Shown: positions 49,402 through 59,010 of the stretch, piece after piece
Layout of the letters: the number at the start of each line of letters is the position of its first letter
Position numbering within the stretch: the first letter of the stretch is position 1
Assembly: GCF_019219065.1 (NCBI RefSeq)
Contig: NZ_JAHUWK010000005.1
Coordinates: forward strand, 186,001 to 250,000
Length of the DNA stretch: 64,000 bases
Direction: 5' to 3'
Source of the DNA: Duganella sp. sic0402
GTDB taxonomy: Bacteria; Pseudomonadota; Gammaproteobacteria; Burkholderiales; Burkholderiaceae_D
Program-made: the position numbers and the translations under genes
Notes under the pieces: generated by a model
Seen by the model: the letters and a program-made list of their open reading frames with translations, nothing else
The model's database searches: none
What the model was told of the DNA's origin: nothing

Positions 49402-49455
49402 CGGTTTCGGGGGTATGATGGTGCGCTGCCGTACCAACATACCAGGGAGATGTCT

Positions 49456-51264
49456 GTGACACCAAAAATTATCAGCACGCTGCTGGCGGCCACGCTTGCC
49501 GCCACCGGCGCTACCGCGCTGGCCGCCTCCGCCGCAAAACCTACCGCCGCCGAAGCCGAGCGCTTTTTGGCCGATACCGAAGCCAGGCTGAATAAGCTGA
49601 ATAACGAACAGGCCCGCGCCGCCTGGGTCGGCTCGAACTTTATCACTGATGATACCGAAGCCATCGCCTCGTATTTCGCCGAGCGCTATTTGAGCGCTTC
49701 CGGCGAGGCGGCCATCGGCGCGCGCCGCTTTAATGGGCTGAAGCTGGCGCCGGATGCCGCGCGCAAGCTGATGCTGTTGCAGCAGACCGTGGTCTTCGCC
49801 GATCCAAAGGAACGCGAACAGTACGCGACGCTGCAAGCGGCCTTGAACGGTGCTTATGGCAAGGCCAAGTACTGCCCGAAAACCGGCGACTGCATGGCGC
49901 TGGGCGAAATGGAAAAGGTGCTGGCCACCAGCCGCGATGAGGCCAAACTAAAAGAGATGTGGCTGGGCTGGCACGTCCAGGCGCAGGACTACAAGCAGAA
50001 GTACACCGAATATGTCGCCTTGTCCAACAAGGGTGCCAAGCAGATGGGCTTCGCCGATACCGGCGCGATGTGGCGCTCGCAGTACGATATGCCGCCGGAA
50101 GCTTTCTCGGCCGAGATGGAGCGCCTGTGGCAGCAGGTCAAGCCGCTGTACGATTCGCTGCACACTTACACCCGCCACAAGCTGCGCGCCACCTACGGCG
50201 CGGATGTCGTCCCGCTGACTGGCCCGATTCCGTCCCACCTGTTCGGCAATATGTGGAGCCAGAGCTGGACCAATCTGTATCCGATCCTGAAGCCGGCCAC
50301 AGAGGCCACCAGCTATGATCTGAGCAAGGTGCTGGAGCAGCGCAAGACCGACGCCAGGCAGATGACCCAGTACGCCGAAGGCTTCTACACCTCGCTGGGC
50401 ATGCAGAAGCTGCCGCAGTCGTTCTGGGAGCGCTCGCTGCTGACCAAGCCGCGCGACCGCGATGTGGTGTGCCACGCGTCCGCATGGCCGATCAACGAGA
50501 AGGACGATGTGCGCATCAAGATGTGCATCACCCCGACCGCAGAAGACTTCACCGTGATCCACCACGAGCTGGGCCACGTCTACTACTTCCTCGGCTACAC
50601 CAAGCAGCCTTTCCTGTTCCGCAACGGCGCCAATGACGGCTTCCACGAAGCCATCGGCGACACGGTGGCGCTGTCGATCACGCCCGCCTACCTGAAGCAG
50701 ATCGGCCTGATGGACCAGGAGCCGGACGTCACCGCCGACATCCCGCAACTGCTGCAGCGCGCGCTGAGCAAGGTGGCGATACTGCCGTTTGCGTATTCGG
50801 TGGATAAATGGCGCTGGGATGTCTACTCGGGCAAGACCAAGCCGGCCGACTATGACAAGCGCTGGTGGCAGCTGCGCGAGCAGTACATGGGCATGAAGCG
50901 TCCCGCACCGGGTGACGACGCCAAGGGCTTTGACGCCGGCGCCAAGTACCACGTGGCAGCCGATGTGGCTTACGCGCGCTACTTCCTGGCCGATATGCTG
51001 CAATTCCAGTTCCACCGCGCGCTGTGCCGCGAGGCCGGCTACAGCGGTCCATTGAACCGCTGCTCCGTCTACGGCAACGCCAAGGCCGGCGCCAAGCTTC
51101 AGCAGTTGCTGGAAATGGGCGCCAGCAAGCCATGGCCGGAGGCGCTGAAGGCCATCTCCGGCGAAGATAAAATCGACGGCAACGCGCTGCTTGAATACTT
51201 CGCTCCGCTGAAGACCTGGCTGGACCAGCAGAACGCAGCTTTGGCTGCCGCCGAAAAGAAGTAA
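49456..51264 (+). CDS. M2-family dipeptidyl carboxypeptidase (ACE-like)
   Basis: A 602-residue exported zinc peptidase related to angiotensin-converting enzyme, which removes C-terminal dipeptides. The zinc motif HHELGH has H370, E371 and H374, and the third ligand is E398 in FHEAIGD. GTG at 49456 is preferred over the ATG two codons earlier, because AGGGAG (49444-49449) touches that ATG but is 6 nt from the GTG. The signal peptide ends near TALAASA. It is convergent with the S9 peptidase gene. The two peptidases may serve protein scavenging. Confidence 0.9.
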   Translation: MTPKIISTLLAATLAATGATALAASAAKPTAAEAERFLADTEARLNKLNNEQARAAWVGSNFITDDTEAIASYFAERYLSASGEAAIGARRFNGLKLAPDAARKLMLLQQTVVFADPKEREQYATLQAALNGAYGKAKYCPKTGDCMALGEMEKVLATSRDEAKLKEMWLGWHVQAQDYKQKYTEYVALSNKGAKQMGFADTGAMWRSQYDMPPEAFSAEMERLWQQVKPLYDSLHTYTRHKLRATYGADVVPLTGPIPSHLFGNMWSQSWTNLYPILKPATEATSYDLSKVLEQRKTDARQMTQYAEGFYTSLGMQKLPQSFWERSLLTKPRDRDVVCHASAWPINEKDDVRIKMCITPTAEDFTVIHHELGHVYYFLGYTKQPFLFRNGANDGFHEAIGDTVALSITPAYLKQIGLMDQEPDVTADIPQLLQRALSKVAILPFAYSVDKWRWDVYSGKTKPADYDKRWWQLREQYMGMKRPAPGDDAKGFDAGAKYHVAADVAYARYFLADMLQFQFHRALCREAGYSGPLNRCSVYGNAKAGAKLQQLLEMGASKPWPEALKAISGEDKIDGNALLEYFAPLKTWLDQQNAALAAAEKK

Positions 51265-51303
51265 GCCTTACTCAGTAAGCCTTACTTCATAAGGATTACT
51301 TCG
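51262..51303. repeat. Three tandem 14-bp repeats at convergent stop codons
   Basis: TAAGCCTTACTCAG, TAAGCCTTACTTCA and TAAGGATTACTTCG follow each other without a gap. The first TAA is the stop codon of the M2 peptidase gene, and the third unit holds the stop of the S9 gene on the other strand. Confidence 0.7.
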
Positions 51304-53842
51304 CGGACGCATCGGCCGACACTGCGGTGGCCGGTGCGTTTTTCACGTACTTATCAAACCAGCGCAGCATCTCATACACCAGCTGTTCGTTCGACTCGCG
51401 CGCGGCGTACCAGTGCGGCTCGTGCGGCAGCATCACCAGACGCGTCACACCACCATTGCCACGGATCGCCTCATACAGCTTGGTCGATTGCAGCGGCGTC
51501 GTGCCCGGATTGGCGTCGTCCGCGCCGTGCACGATCAGCAGGGGCGTCTTCAGCTTGTCAGCATAGAAGAAGGTCGAAGCCTTGGTGTACACATCCGGCG
51601 CTTCCCACACCGAGCGGCGCTCGTTCTGGAAACCGAAAGGCGTCAGCGACTTGTTATACGAGCCGCTGGTGGCCGCACCAGCGCGGAACAGATCCGAGTG
51701 CGCCAGCAGGTTGGCCGTCATCAGCGCACCGTGGCTGTGGCCAGTCACGCCGACACGATTCGGATCGGTCACGCCCAGGCGCACCGCTTCGTCCACTGCC
51801 GCCTTGGCGTTAGCCACCAGCTGCTCGGTGTACGTGTCATACGCCTTGCGCGGATCGCCAACGATAGGGAAGGCGGCGCTGTCGATGATGGCGTAGCCCG
51901 ACAGCAGCAGCAAGCGATACTGGCGCAGGCGGGTGAAGGTGGCTTGCGAGCCGGTGGTCTGGCCAGCCTTGGATGCATCCGCATAGTCCAGCGGATAGGC
52001 ATTCAGGATGGTCGGCAGGCGCGTGCCCTCTTTATAGCCCGGCGGCGTGTACAGCGTAAACGACAGCTCCAGGCCATCGGCGCGCTTGTACTTCACAAGG
52101 CGCTTCTTGATCTCGCGCACTTGCGGCACAGGATCGGTCAGGCGGGTCAGCGCCACGCTGGTCGACGCATAGCCTGGCTCGCCCGTTTCTGCGGTGGTAG
52201 CGGCGCCCAGCGTACGCACGAAGGCGTTCGGCGTTTCTTCCGCTGATTGATACCAGGTCAGCAGACGGCTGGTGTCTTTGCCTGCGAAGCCGATGAATTG
52301 CTCATACGAGGTTTTGCCGCTGCGGAACAGGCGCTCCCCCTTCTGCGTCTTCAGGTCGAACTTGTCCAGGAAGGGGCGATCGCCATCCGGCGAGGAACCG
52401 GCGCCGGACAGGAAGATACTGTCTCCATCAACGCGGATCACCGAGTAGCCATTTGCCAGGCGGCGATGCACCGGCGAGCCAGGATTGCTGTACTTCTCGT
52501 CGACCGACATATCCCAGATCAGGCGGCGCGAATTTTTCGCGTCGTCGACATTCAGCTGCCAGGTGCGGCGCCATTTGCGGTTGACATCGTAGTCGCTCAG
52601 CATCGCCACGCCCGGCTGCTCGCTCCACGACAGGCCGGCGTAGCGCTGCTCGGTGCGGGTGATTTCCACCGGCGTGCCGGTGAATGGGGCTTTCAGCAGC
52701 ATCAGCTTGTCGCGTTCAGCCGCCTGCACTTTCGGATCGCCGCCATCCAGCGCTTCCGCCCACACCAGCGTGGCCGCATCGGTCGGACGCCAGGTGAAGT
52801 TGCGCGGGCCGGTCGGCACGCCGCGGTTCGGCACACGGTCGGCCAGCGGCAGCGCGGCGATCTGACGTACGATAGGATTGGCGTCCTTGGCCGGACGCTG
52901 CGCCAGGTCCCACAGGTCGATCTGTTTCGGGAAGCGGTCGAAGGTGGTCACATACGAATACGGTGGACGGATTTCCGTCACCACCACATGGCGGCCATCC
53001 GGCGCCACGCTCAGTTCTTCGTACAGGCCAGGCTTGCCGACCGGGGTGATCTTGCCGGTCGCGGCATCCACCAGCGCCAGTTGCGAGGTGCCGTAATAGT
53101 TGAACAGCTCTTCATCGTGACGGTTGCGCAGCGTGTCGCGGTTTTCATAGGTGCTGCTCTGGCCTTTTTCACCCAGCGATTCCTGAATGCCTGGACCGTC
53201 CGAACCTGGCGGCGCGACCGGCGGGCCTGTGCGCGCCGACACCTGTTTGACCAGCAGCGTTTTCTGGTCCGGCATCCATTGCATCTGGTCGCCGAACATC
53301 TGGTTCAGGCGCACGCCAGGCAGGCGGCGCACGGCGCCGGTTTTGGCGTCGCCGATCCACAGCTCGACCGCTTCGTTAGTGATGTTCTCAAAAGCGAAGC
53401 GCTGGCCGTCGGCGCTCCATACAGGACGGCGCGGGCAAGCGTCGGCCGGCAGCTTGACGGCGGTCTGCTTGCCATCGGCAACCTGCACCAGATCGATCGC
53501 GCTGACGCACGGCGGAATGCCATAACCACCCGGCGTATCGTGCTGACTGCGGTTGCCCGGTTCGATGCGCACACCGGCCAGGCGCAGGAACGGCGTCGCG
53601 ACTTTGGCGATCGACGGATAATCCTGCATGGTGACCAGCATCAGCTTGTCGCGGGTCGGGCTGAGCGAAGGCGATGGCGGCGGCGAGGCGCGCATCACAT
53701 CGAGGATTTCCTTCGGCGGCTGGCTGTAGACGCTGGCGGCTGCAGCAGTGGGTACTGCCGGTGTAGGCGCGGCCATCGCGGTGGTCATGCCTACCGCGAG
53801 CGTGGCGCTGACAAGCCCGCGCAAGAGATGTTTTCCCTGCAT
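51296..53842 (-). CDS. S9-family serine peptidase (prolyl oligopeptidase/glutamyl endopeptidase type)
   Basis: An 848-residue exported peptidase with signal peptide (1-24, ending TTAMA). A beta-propeller (about 60-560) precedes the alpha/beta-hydrolase domain. The nucleophile S703 is in VTGHSHGALMTANLL, the acid is D775 or D776 in VHGADDANPG, and the base is H807 or H810 in LPHEPHWY. The GHSxGAxMTANLLAH wording fits the S9D glutamyl-peptidase-like group. GGAG precedes the ATG. A terminator separates it from the TonB receptor upstream on the same strand, so it probably has its own promoter. Confidence 0.88.
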   Translation of the reverse strand: MQGKHLLRGLVSATLAVGMTTAMAAPTPAVPTAAAASVYSQPPKEILDVMRASPPPSPSLSPTRDKLMLVTMQDYPSIAKVATPFLRLAGVRIEPGNRSQHDTPGGYGIPPCVSAIDLVQVADGKQTAVKLPADACPRRPVWSADGQRFAFENITNEAVELWIGDAKTGAVRRLPGVRLNQMFGDQMQWMPDQKTLLVKQVSARTGPPVAPPGSDGPGIQESLGEKGQSSTYENRDTLRNRHDEELFNYYGTSQLALVDAATGKITPVGKPGLYEELSVAPDGRHVVVTEIRPPYSYVTTFDRFPKQIDLWDLAQRPAKDANPIVRQIAALPLADRVPNRGVPTGPRNFTWRPTDAATLVWAEALDGGDPKVQAAERDKLMLLKAPFTGTPVEITRTEQRYAGLSWSEQPGVAMLSDYDVNRKWRRTWQLNVDDAKNSRRLIWDMSVDEKYSNPGSPVHRRLANGYSVIRVDGDSIFLSGAGSSPDGDRPFLDKFDLKTQKGERLFRSGKTSYEQFIGFAGKDTSRLLTWYQSAEETPNAFVRTLGAATTAETGEPGYASTSVALTRLTDPVPQVREIKKRLVKYKRADGLELSFTLYTPPGYKEGTRLPTILNAYPLDYADASKAGQTTGSQATFTRLRQYRLLLLSGYAIIDSAAFPIVGDPRKAYDTYTEQLVANAKAAVDEAVRLGVTDPNRVGVTGHSHGALMTANLLAHSDLFRAGAATSGSYNKSLTPFGFQNERRSVWEAPDVYTKASTFFYADKLKTPLLIVHGADDANPGTTPLQSTKLYEAIRGNGGVTRLVMLPHEPHWYAARESNEQLVYEMLRWFDKYVKNAPATAVSADASAK

Positions 53843-53860
53843 TGTGGTTTCTCCGTGGTT

Positions 53861-53892
53861 AAAAAAAAAGCGGCGCCCCGAAGGACGCCGCT
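53861..53892 (-). terminator. Rho-independent terminator of TonB receptor gene
   Basis: On the minus strand AGCGGCG and CGCCGCT pair around a C/G-rich loop and are followed by nine U residues (53869-53861). It lies 19 nt beyond the receptor stop codon and just before the S9 ribosome-binding site. Confidence 0.9.
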
Positions 53893-53911
53893 CTATCTTA
53901 AGCGAAATTGC

Positions 53912-56647
53912 TTAGAACTTGTAGTTCAGGCCGGCCAGCACGGTGCGGCCGTATTTCGCGTACTCCAGCTGCTGTGCGCGGTCGCCGTTGTAAGTCTCGT
54001 AGGCGGCATTGCGCAGGTTATTCACTTGCACTACCAGGCCCAGGCCCTTCATCGCGCCGGTTTCGAAGGTGTAGCCGATCTGGAAGTCGATCACGTTTTC
54101 ACCCACCACATAGCGCAGCGCGCGGTCGTTGGCGAAGTTGCCGATCTCACCCACGAAGTCGGAACGGCGACGTTGGCTGACACGGGTTTCAAAGCCATTC
54201 TTCTCGTAGTACACGGTCAGATTGGTGGTGCGCTTCGACAGGCCAGGCAGCGGGATGTTCTGGCCGATGCTGCCGCTTGGATCTTCGATGGTGATCTTGC
54301 TTTCGGTGTAGGTGGTGCTGGCGCTCACGCCGAAGCCGTCCAGCGACTTGGTCAGCATGTTCAGCGGCAGCGAGCCCGACAGCTCCACACCCTTCAGATT
54401 GCCGCCATTGCCGTTGTACGCGGCATTGTAGGTGCCGGTGCTGGTCAGCGGTGGCAGGGTGCCCTCTGGGTAGGTGTTCGGCAGGAAGTTCGCGAAGTCG
54501 AATGGACGGCCCTGGGTGAAGATATAGGTGTCCAGCTTCTTGAAGAACGCCGCTGCGGCGAAGTACGCCTTCTTGTCGAAGTACTTCTCGTACGAGATAT
54601 CGAAGGCCTTGGCGCGCCATGGGTCCAGCTTGGCGTTGCCGCCGCTGGCGCCTGGTTCACGCTTGGTGTTGTCGATGTACAGGTCCAGCGCGGAACGCAG
54701 CTGGTCGACGCGTGGACGGGCCAGTTGCTTGGCCAGCGCCAGGCGCACGGTCTGCTGGTTGTCGAAGCCGAACGCCAGATTCACGCTCGGCAGCACGTCG
54801 GTGTAGCTCTTGCCATCGTGGATAGGCTTGACCACGCCAGGCGACACAGTACGGTCGAAGTAACGCGAATCCGACGACTGGTTGGTGTGCTGGATCTGCA
54901 CGCCGATGTTACCGCGCAGGCTGACCGAAGGGCTCAGCTCAGCATCAATATTGGCCTTGGCATAGGTGGTCGCAACTTTTTCGCTGACTTCCCAGCTCTT
55001 GCCGATCAGGTAGTCGAGGTTATCGACTGGCACGAAGGACATATACTGGCTGACCAGGGCTGGCACATTCCAGGTTGGAATCGAACCGGCGCCGGCGAAG
55101 GCCAGGCTGGTGGTGCCGTATTGCAGGTTGCCCGGCACCGAGACAGGCGAGCCGACCAGATTGATCCCGCCTTCTGGCTGTTTCTTGTTCTTGCTGCGGT
55201 CAGCGTAATTGACGCCGAAATCAACACTGGAGAACGCTTTTTCCCACGAGCCGGAGATCGGCACGTTGATCGACAGCTTGGCGCTCTTCAGTTCATCTTC
55301 CACGCTAGGGGTCTTGCCATAGCCGGAACCATAGATGGTGTTGCCGATGTAGAGATTGGCCGGATTGCTGTAGTCCAGGCCGGTAGTCAGGCGCGAGTAG
55401 GCGCCATTGCCGTACACCAGATTGACCTTGTCCAGCAGTGCCGAAGCGCCGCCGTTGCTGTACTGCAGATTGTTTTCCAGGTTCAGCTCATCGCGCTTGG
55501 CGCTGGAGTAGCTCAGGTCGGCGAAGACGGTGAAGTCCTGCGTCTTGAATTCATTGCTCCAGCCGATAGCGCGGATGTCATCCTTGCGCTTGTTGTACAT
55601 GCCGCGCACCAGAGGACGCACATCGTTCATCGTGCCGCTGGCGATGGTGCCGTTGCTGACGGTGATCGGGTTGTAGTTGGACTCGCCCTGCGACAGCGAA
55701 ATCTCCAGCTGGTTGGCGGTTTCTTCGGCCTTGAAGCGCGAAGCGTACACGTCCACGATGCTGGTCCATTGCTTGTTAGGACGGTATTGCAGCACGCCCA
55801 TCAGGCCGTCGCGTTCGTTGCGGCCGCTGCGGGCCACAGCCTTGATGCCGTCGGCAGCGAAGGTGCCGCTAGGCAGGCCAGTGCGCGCGTCGCGCTTCCA
55901 TGGCTCGTACAAGCCGGTTTCGTTCGACAGGATCGGGGTTTCCAGGCGGGCGTAGCCCAGCGCGATACCGATCGTGCGGTTGGCGAACTGGTCGATATAG
56001 CTGGCGCTGAAGCGGGTGCCGGTGTCCTTGGCGTTGGCGATCTTGCCCAGCGAGTTCTTCTCGCCACGGGCGTTCAGCGCCACGGTACGGCCGCTGAAGT
56101 TCAGTGGACGCACGGTTTGCATGTCGATGGTGCCCGACAGGCCCTGGCCGACCAGGCTGGCGTCCGGGGTTTTGTAGACGGTCACGCCAGCCATCAGTTC
56201 CGATGGATACTGGTCGAATTCCACGCTGCGGTTGTCGCCGGTGGAGACTTGCTCGCGGCCGTTCAGCAGGGTGGTGGCGAAGTCCGGCGACAGGCCTCGG
56301 ACCGAGATCACTTGCGCACGGCCGGCAACGCGCTGGGCGGCCAGGCCTGGCAGGCGCGAGATCGATTCAGCGATCGACACGTCCGGCAGTTTGCCGATGT
56401 CTTCGGCCGAAATCGCTTCAACGATGGAGCTGGCGTCTTTCTTGACCGAGATCGCGTCTTCGATACCGCGGCGGATACCGGCCACGGTCACCGACATGAC
56501 TTTAGGTTCTTCTGCGGCTGGCGCTTCCGCAGCAGCGGTTTGCGCAAAGGCTGGCGCGGCGGCGGCAGCAATCAGCAAAGCGCAGCCGGCGGCGACAGGT
56601 TTCAGTGGGAATGCGGTGTGGCGACGCGTACTTGCGAAGATGTTCAT
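53912..56647 (-). CDS. TonB-dependent receptor (TIGR01782-like), probable maltodextrin uptake
   Basis: A 911-residue outer-membrane receptor. It has a signal peptide ending near APAFAQ, a TonB-box-like KVMSVTVAG, the plug with SAEDIGKLPDVSIAESISRLPGLAAQRVAGRAQVISVRGLSP, and a barrel ending VLAGLNYKF. GAGGGG precedes the ATG. The plug is very like that of Caulobacter and Xanthomonas maltodextrin receptors. It diverges from a neopullulanase-like GH13 gene, which supports alpha-glucan oligosaccharides as ligand. The promoter TTGACA-N16-TACAGA at 56774-56747 has an operator-like palindrome between the two boxes. Confidence 0.92.
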   Translation of the reverse strand: MNIFASTRRHTAFPLKPVAAGCALLIAAAAAPAFAQTAAAEAPAAEEPKVMSVTVAGIRRGIEDAISVKKDASSIVEAISAEDIGKLPDVSIAESISRLPGLAAQRVAGRAQVISVRGLSPDFATTLLNGREQVSTGDNRSVEFDQYPSELMAGVTVYKTPDASLVGQGLSGTIDMQTVRPLNFSGRTVALNARGEKNSLGKIANAKDTGTRFSASYIDQFANRTIGIALGYARLETPILSNETGLYEPWKRDARTGLPSGTFAADGIKAVARSGRNERDGLMGVLQYRPNKQWTSIVDVYASRFKAEETANQLEISLSQGESNYNPITVSNGTIASGTMNDVRPLVRGMYNKRKDDIRAIGWSNEFKTQDFTVFADLSYSSAKRDELNLENNLQYSNGGASALLDKVNLVYGNGAYSRLTTGLDYSNPANLYIGNTIYGSGYGKTPSVEDELKSAKLSINVPISGSWEKAFSSVDFGVNYADRSKNKKQPEGGINLVGSPVSVPGNLQYGTTSLAFAGAGSIPTWNVPALVSQYMSFVPVDNLDYLIGKSWEVSEKVATTYAKANIDAELSPSVSLRGNIGVQIQHTNQSSDSRYFDRTVSPGVVKPIHDGKSYTDVLPSVNLAFGFDNQQTVRLALAKQLARPRVDQLRSALDLYIDNTKREPGASGGNAKLDPWRAKAFDISYEKYFDKKAYFAAAAFFKKLDTYIFTQGRPFDFANFLPNTYPEGTLPPLTSTGTYNAAYNGNGGNLKGVELSGSLPLNMLTKSLDGFGVSASTTYTESKITIEDPSGSIGQNIPLPGLSKRTTNLTVYYEKNGFETRVSQRRRSDFVGEIGNFANDRALRYVVGENVIDFQIGYTFETGAMKGLGLVVQVNNLRNAAYETYNGDRAQQLEYAKYGRTVLAGLNYKF

Positions 56648-56748
56648 TTAATGTCCCCTCTCATGACACAAATTTAAGTCCCGCAAGAGTTGCAACTACA
56701 CGGGAACCAAGGAATAACGACGTTCTAAAGACGTTCTGCCAAGAATTC

Positions 56749-56763
56749 TGTACTAAAACTAGA
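56749..56763 (-). promoter_or_regulatory. Operator-like site inside the TonB receptor promoter
   Basis: TGTACTAAAACTAGA matches 10 of 12 defined bases of TGTAGT-N3-ACTACA. It overlaps the -10 box and spacer of the receptor promoter, a position suited to repression. Confidence 0.45.
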
Positions 56764-56879
56764 TTCGGTGTCAATTAAACTTCCCTGACACTACGGATTG
56801 AGAGGCGCTATCCATGGGGCCTCAGCTGAGATAACGCGGTTCTCGTTGTATTTAGGCTACAGGATTCGCCTCACCAACT

Positions 56880-56894
56880 TGTAGTAGAACTACA
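56880..56894. promoter_or_regulatory. Perfect TGTAGT-N3-ACTACA palindrome
   Basis: TGTAGTAGAACTACA is a perfect 15-bp dyad between the divergent receptor and GH13 genes. It is the best copy of the motif in the window. Confidence 0.6.
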
Positions 56895-57126
56895 GTTTAC
56901 GCCGGAAATATGGGCTTTTATGAAAGCAAATATCAGGCTGTGCTGGGATGCCGGGCCGCAATTCCGCCGGAATTTCTCAGCTGAAAGGTAATCTGAAGGA
57001 AAATGACCTTGCGGATGTATTTCGACTAAATTCAGGCAAGCTGCCGTCGTTTGAAATGACAGAGTTTTCAGAGTATTCTCTTGAAAAATCAAAGAACTAA
57101 GCCCGGCCATGCGAAAAATACGGGCC

Positions 57127-57141
57127 TGTAGTACGACTACT
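57127..57141 (+). promoter_or_regulatory. Operator-like palindrome in GH13 leader
   Basis: TGTAGTACGACTACT has a perfect GTAGT-ACG-ACTAC core. It lies between the promoter at 57051-57079 and the ATG at 57157, so a bound protein would block elongation. Confidence 0.55.
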
Positions 57142-57156
57142 TTAACTGGAGACTGC

Positions 57157-59010
57157 ATGATTAAAGCCTCGCTGACGGCCCTGCTCGCCCTGCTGCCCAC
57201 GCTGGCCTGCGCCGCACCGCAACCCTACCGCATCGACCACATGGAACCGCCGCTCTGGTGGGCCGGCATGCACAACACCAGGCTGCAACTGATGGTGCAC
57301 GGTCCGCAGATTGCCGATCTGGAGCCGGCGCTGGATTATCCGGGCGCGCGCATTGCGAAGGTGTCCCGCGTGGCCAACCGCAACTACCTGTTCATCGACC
57401 TGGAGATCGCGCCGGACGCCAAGCCCGGCCAGTTGCAGCTGCTGTTCCAGCGCGGCGCGACCACCCTGCGCTACAACTACGCGCTGCTGGCGCGCGCGCA
57501 AGGCTCGGCGCAGCGCGCGGGCTTCAACAGCACCGACGCCATCTACCAGGTGATGCCCGACCGCTACGCCAACGGCGATCCGGCCAACGACAGCGTGGCC
57601 GGCTACGCCGACAAGCTGGATCGCGCAGACGGCTCCGGACGTCACGGCGGCGACATCCAGGGCATCATCAATCACCTCGACTATGTGGCGGCGATGGGCT
57701 TTACGCAGCTGTGGCCTACGCCGCTGCTGGAATCGAATATGCCGCACGGCTCTTACCACGGCTACGCGTCCACCGACCATTACCGCATCGATCCGCGCTA
57801 CGGCAGCAACGAGAGCTTCCGCCAACTGGCGACACAGGCGCGCGCCAAAGGCATCGGCGTGATACAGGACGTGGTGCTGAACCACATCGGCAGCAAGCAC
57901 TGGTGGATGCAGGATATGCCGATGCAGGACTGGCTGACCTACCAGGGCAAGTACGTACCGACCGCGCACCATCGCGTGGCGGTGCAGGACCCCTATGCGT
58001 CGGAACAGGACAAGCGCAACTTCACCCAGGGCTGGTTCGTGCAAGGCATGCCGGATCTGAACCAGGCCAATCCCTATGTGGCCAATTACCTGATCCAGAA
58101 CAGCATCTGGTGGATCGAATATGCCGGGCTGTCCGGCCTGCGTGTGGACACCTACGGCTACTCCAACACCGGCTTCCTCAGCCGCTGGTCCGGCGCGGTG
58201 ATGGCCGAGTATCCGGAGCTGAATCTTGTGGGGGAAGAGTGGAGTCCGCTGATACCGGTGGTGGCGCACTGGCAGCGCGGCAAGCAGAACTTCGACGGCT
58301 ACGTCTCGCACATGCCAAGCATGATGGACTTCCCGCTCAACGACGCCTTGCGCCGCGCGCTGGTGGCGCCGGATGGTGCGGAGCAAAGCCTGACTACCTT
58401 GTACGAAACGCTGTCGCAGGATTACCTTTATCCGGACGCGGGCAAGCTGGTTCTGTTTGAAGGCAACCATGACCTGTCGCGCATCTACAGCGCGCTGGAC
58501 GCGGACCAGGACCTGTTCCGCATGGCGATGGCGCTGGTGGCGACACTGCCGCGCATTCCGCAATTCTATGCCGGTACCGAAATCCAGATGACCAGCACCA
58601 CCAGGGGCCGCGACGACGCCTCGTATCGCCACGACTTCCCCGGCGGCTGGTCTGGCGACAAGGTGAACGCCTTCACCGGCGCAGGATTGACGCAGCAGCA
58701 GGCAGCCGCGCAAGCGTATATCCGCAAGCTGCTCAACTGGCGCAAGACCGCCAGCGTGATTCACCACGGGAAGCTGATGCACTTCGGACCGGAACAAAAT
58801 ACCTACGTCTACTTCCGCTACGACGGCGCCAAAAAAGTGATGGTGGCGCTGAACAAGAACCGCAGCGACACCACGCTGCCGACCGAACGCTTTCAGGAAA
58901 TGCTGAACGGTGCGCGCGCGGGCGTGGATGTCATCGGCGGCCAGCGCGTATCGCTGGATGGACAAGTTACATTGCCGGCGCGTTCCGCGCTGATACTGGA
59001 GATCGAATGA
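57157..59010 (+). CDS. Neopullulanase/cyclomaltodextrinase-like GH13, exported
   Basis: A 617-residue GH13 enzyme, SusA-like. ATG 57157 is chosen for its GGAG 5 nt upstream and the signal peptide that follows (ending TLACAA); an in-frame ATG at 57109 has no such signals. The N-terminal beta domain (about 20-120) is of the cyclomaltodextrinase type (MEPPLWWAGMHNTRLQLMVHG). Catalytic residues are D331 (GLRVDTYGY), E360 (NLVGEEWS) and D439 (FEGNHDLS). It should cut alpha-1,4 bonds in cyclodextrins, pullulan or starch fragments. Its TGA overlaps the ATG of the following fusion gene, so the two are translationally coupled. Confidence 0.92.
   Translation: MIKASLTALLALLPTLACAAPQPYRIDHMEPPLWWAGMHNTRLQLMVHGPQIADLEPALDYPGARIAKVSRVANRNYLFIDLEIAPDAKPGQLQLLFQRGATTLRYNYALLARAQGSAQRAGFNSTDAIYQVMPDRYANGDPANDSVAGYADKLDRADGSGRHGGDIQGIINHLDYVAAMGFTQLWPTPLLESNMPHGSYHGYASTDHYRIDPRYGSNESFRQLATQARAKGIGVIQDVVLNHIGSKHWWMQDMPMQDWLTYQGKYVPTAHHRVAVQDPYASEQDKRNFTQGWFVQGMPDLNQANPYVANYLIQNSIWWIEYAGLSGLRVDTYGYSNTGFLSRWSGAVMAEYPELNLVGEEWSPLIPVVAHWQRGKQNFDGYVSHMPSMMDFPLNDALRRALVAPDGAEQSLTTLYETLSQDYLYPDAGKLVLFEGNHDLSRIYSALDADQDLFRMAMALVATLPRIPQFYAGTEIQMTSTTRGRDDASYRHDFPGGWSGDKVNAFTGAGLTQQQAAAQAYIRKLLNWRKTASVIHHGKLMHFGPEQNTYVYFRYDGAKKVMVALNKNRSDTTLPTERFQEMLNGARAGVDVIGGQRVSLDGQVTLPARSALILEIE

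Larger units (their letters stand above)
56648..57156. promoter_or_regulatory. 509-bp divergent control region of the second starch module
   Basis: No gene lies here. Toward the receptor there is TTGACA (56774-56769) - N16 - TACAGA (56752-56747). Toward the GH13 gene there is TTGAAA (57051-57056) - N17 - TATTCT (57074-57079). Three or four copies of a TGTAGT-N3-ACTACA-like palindrome are spread through the region, at 56749, 56880 and 57127, with a partial one at 56686-56700 that contains AGTTGCAACT. I see nothing recognisable in the stretch 56895-57050. Confidence 0.7.

Noticed and set aside
49309..49836. A minus-strand frame overlapping the hairpin element and the M2 peptidase start
   Set aside because: It covers the signal-peptide region of the M2 gene on the wrong strand and has no family likeness.
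52247..56677. A 1476-codon open frame on the plus strand
   Set aside because: It runs antisense across two well-recognised genes (S9 peptidase and TonB receptor) and through their intergenic terminator. It has no family likeness and is rich in His, Arg and Gln, as expected for the complement of high-GC codons.
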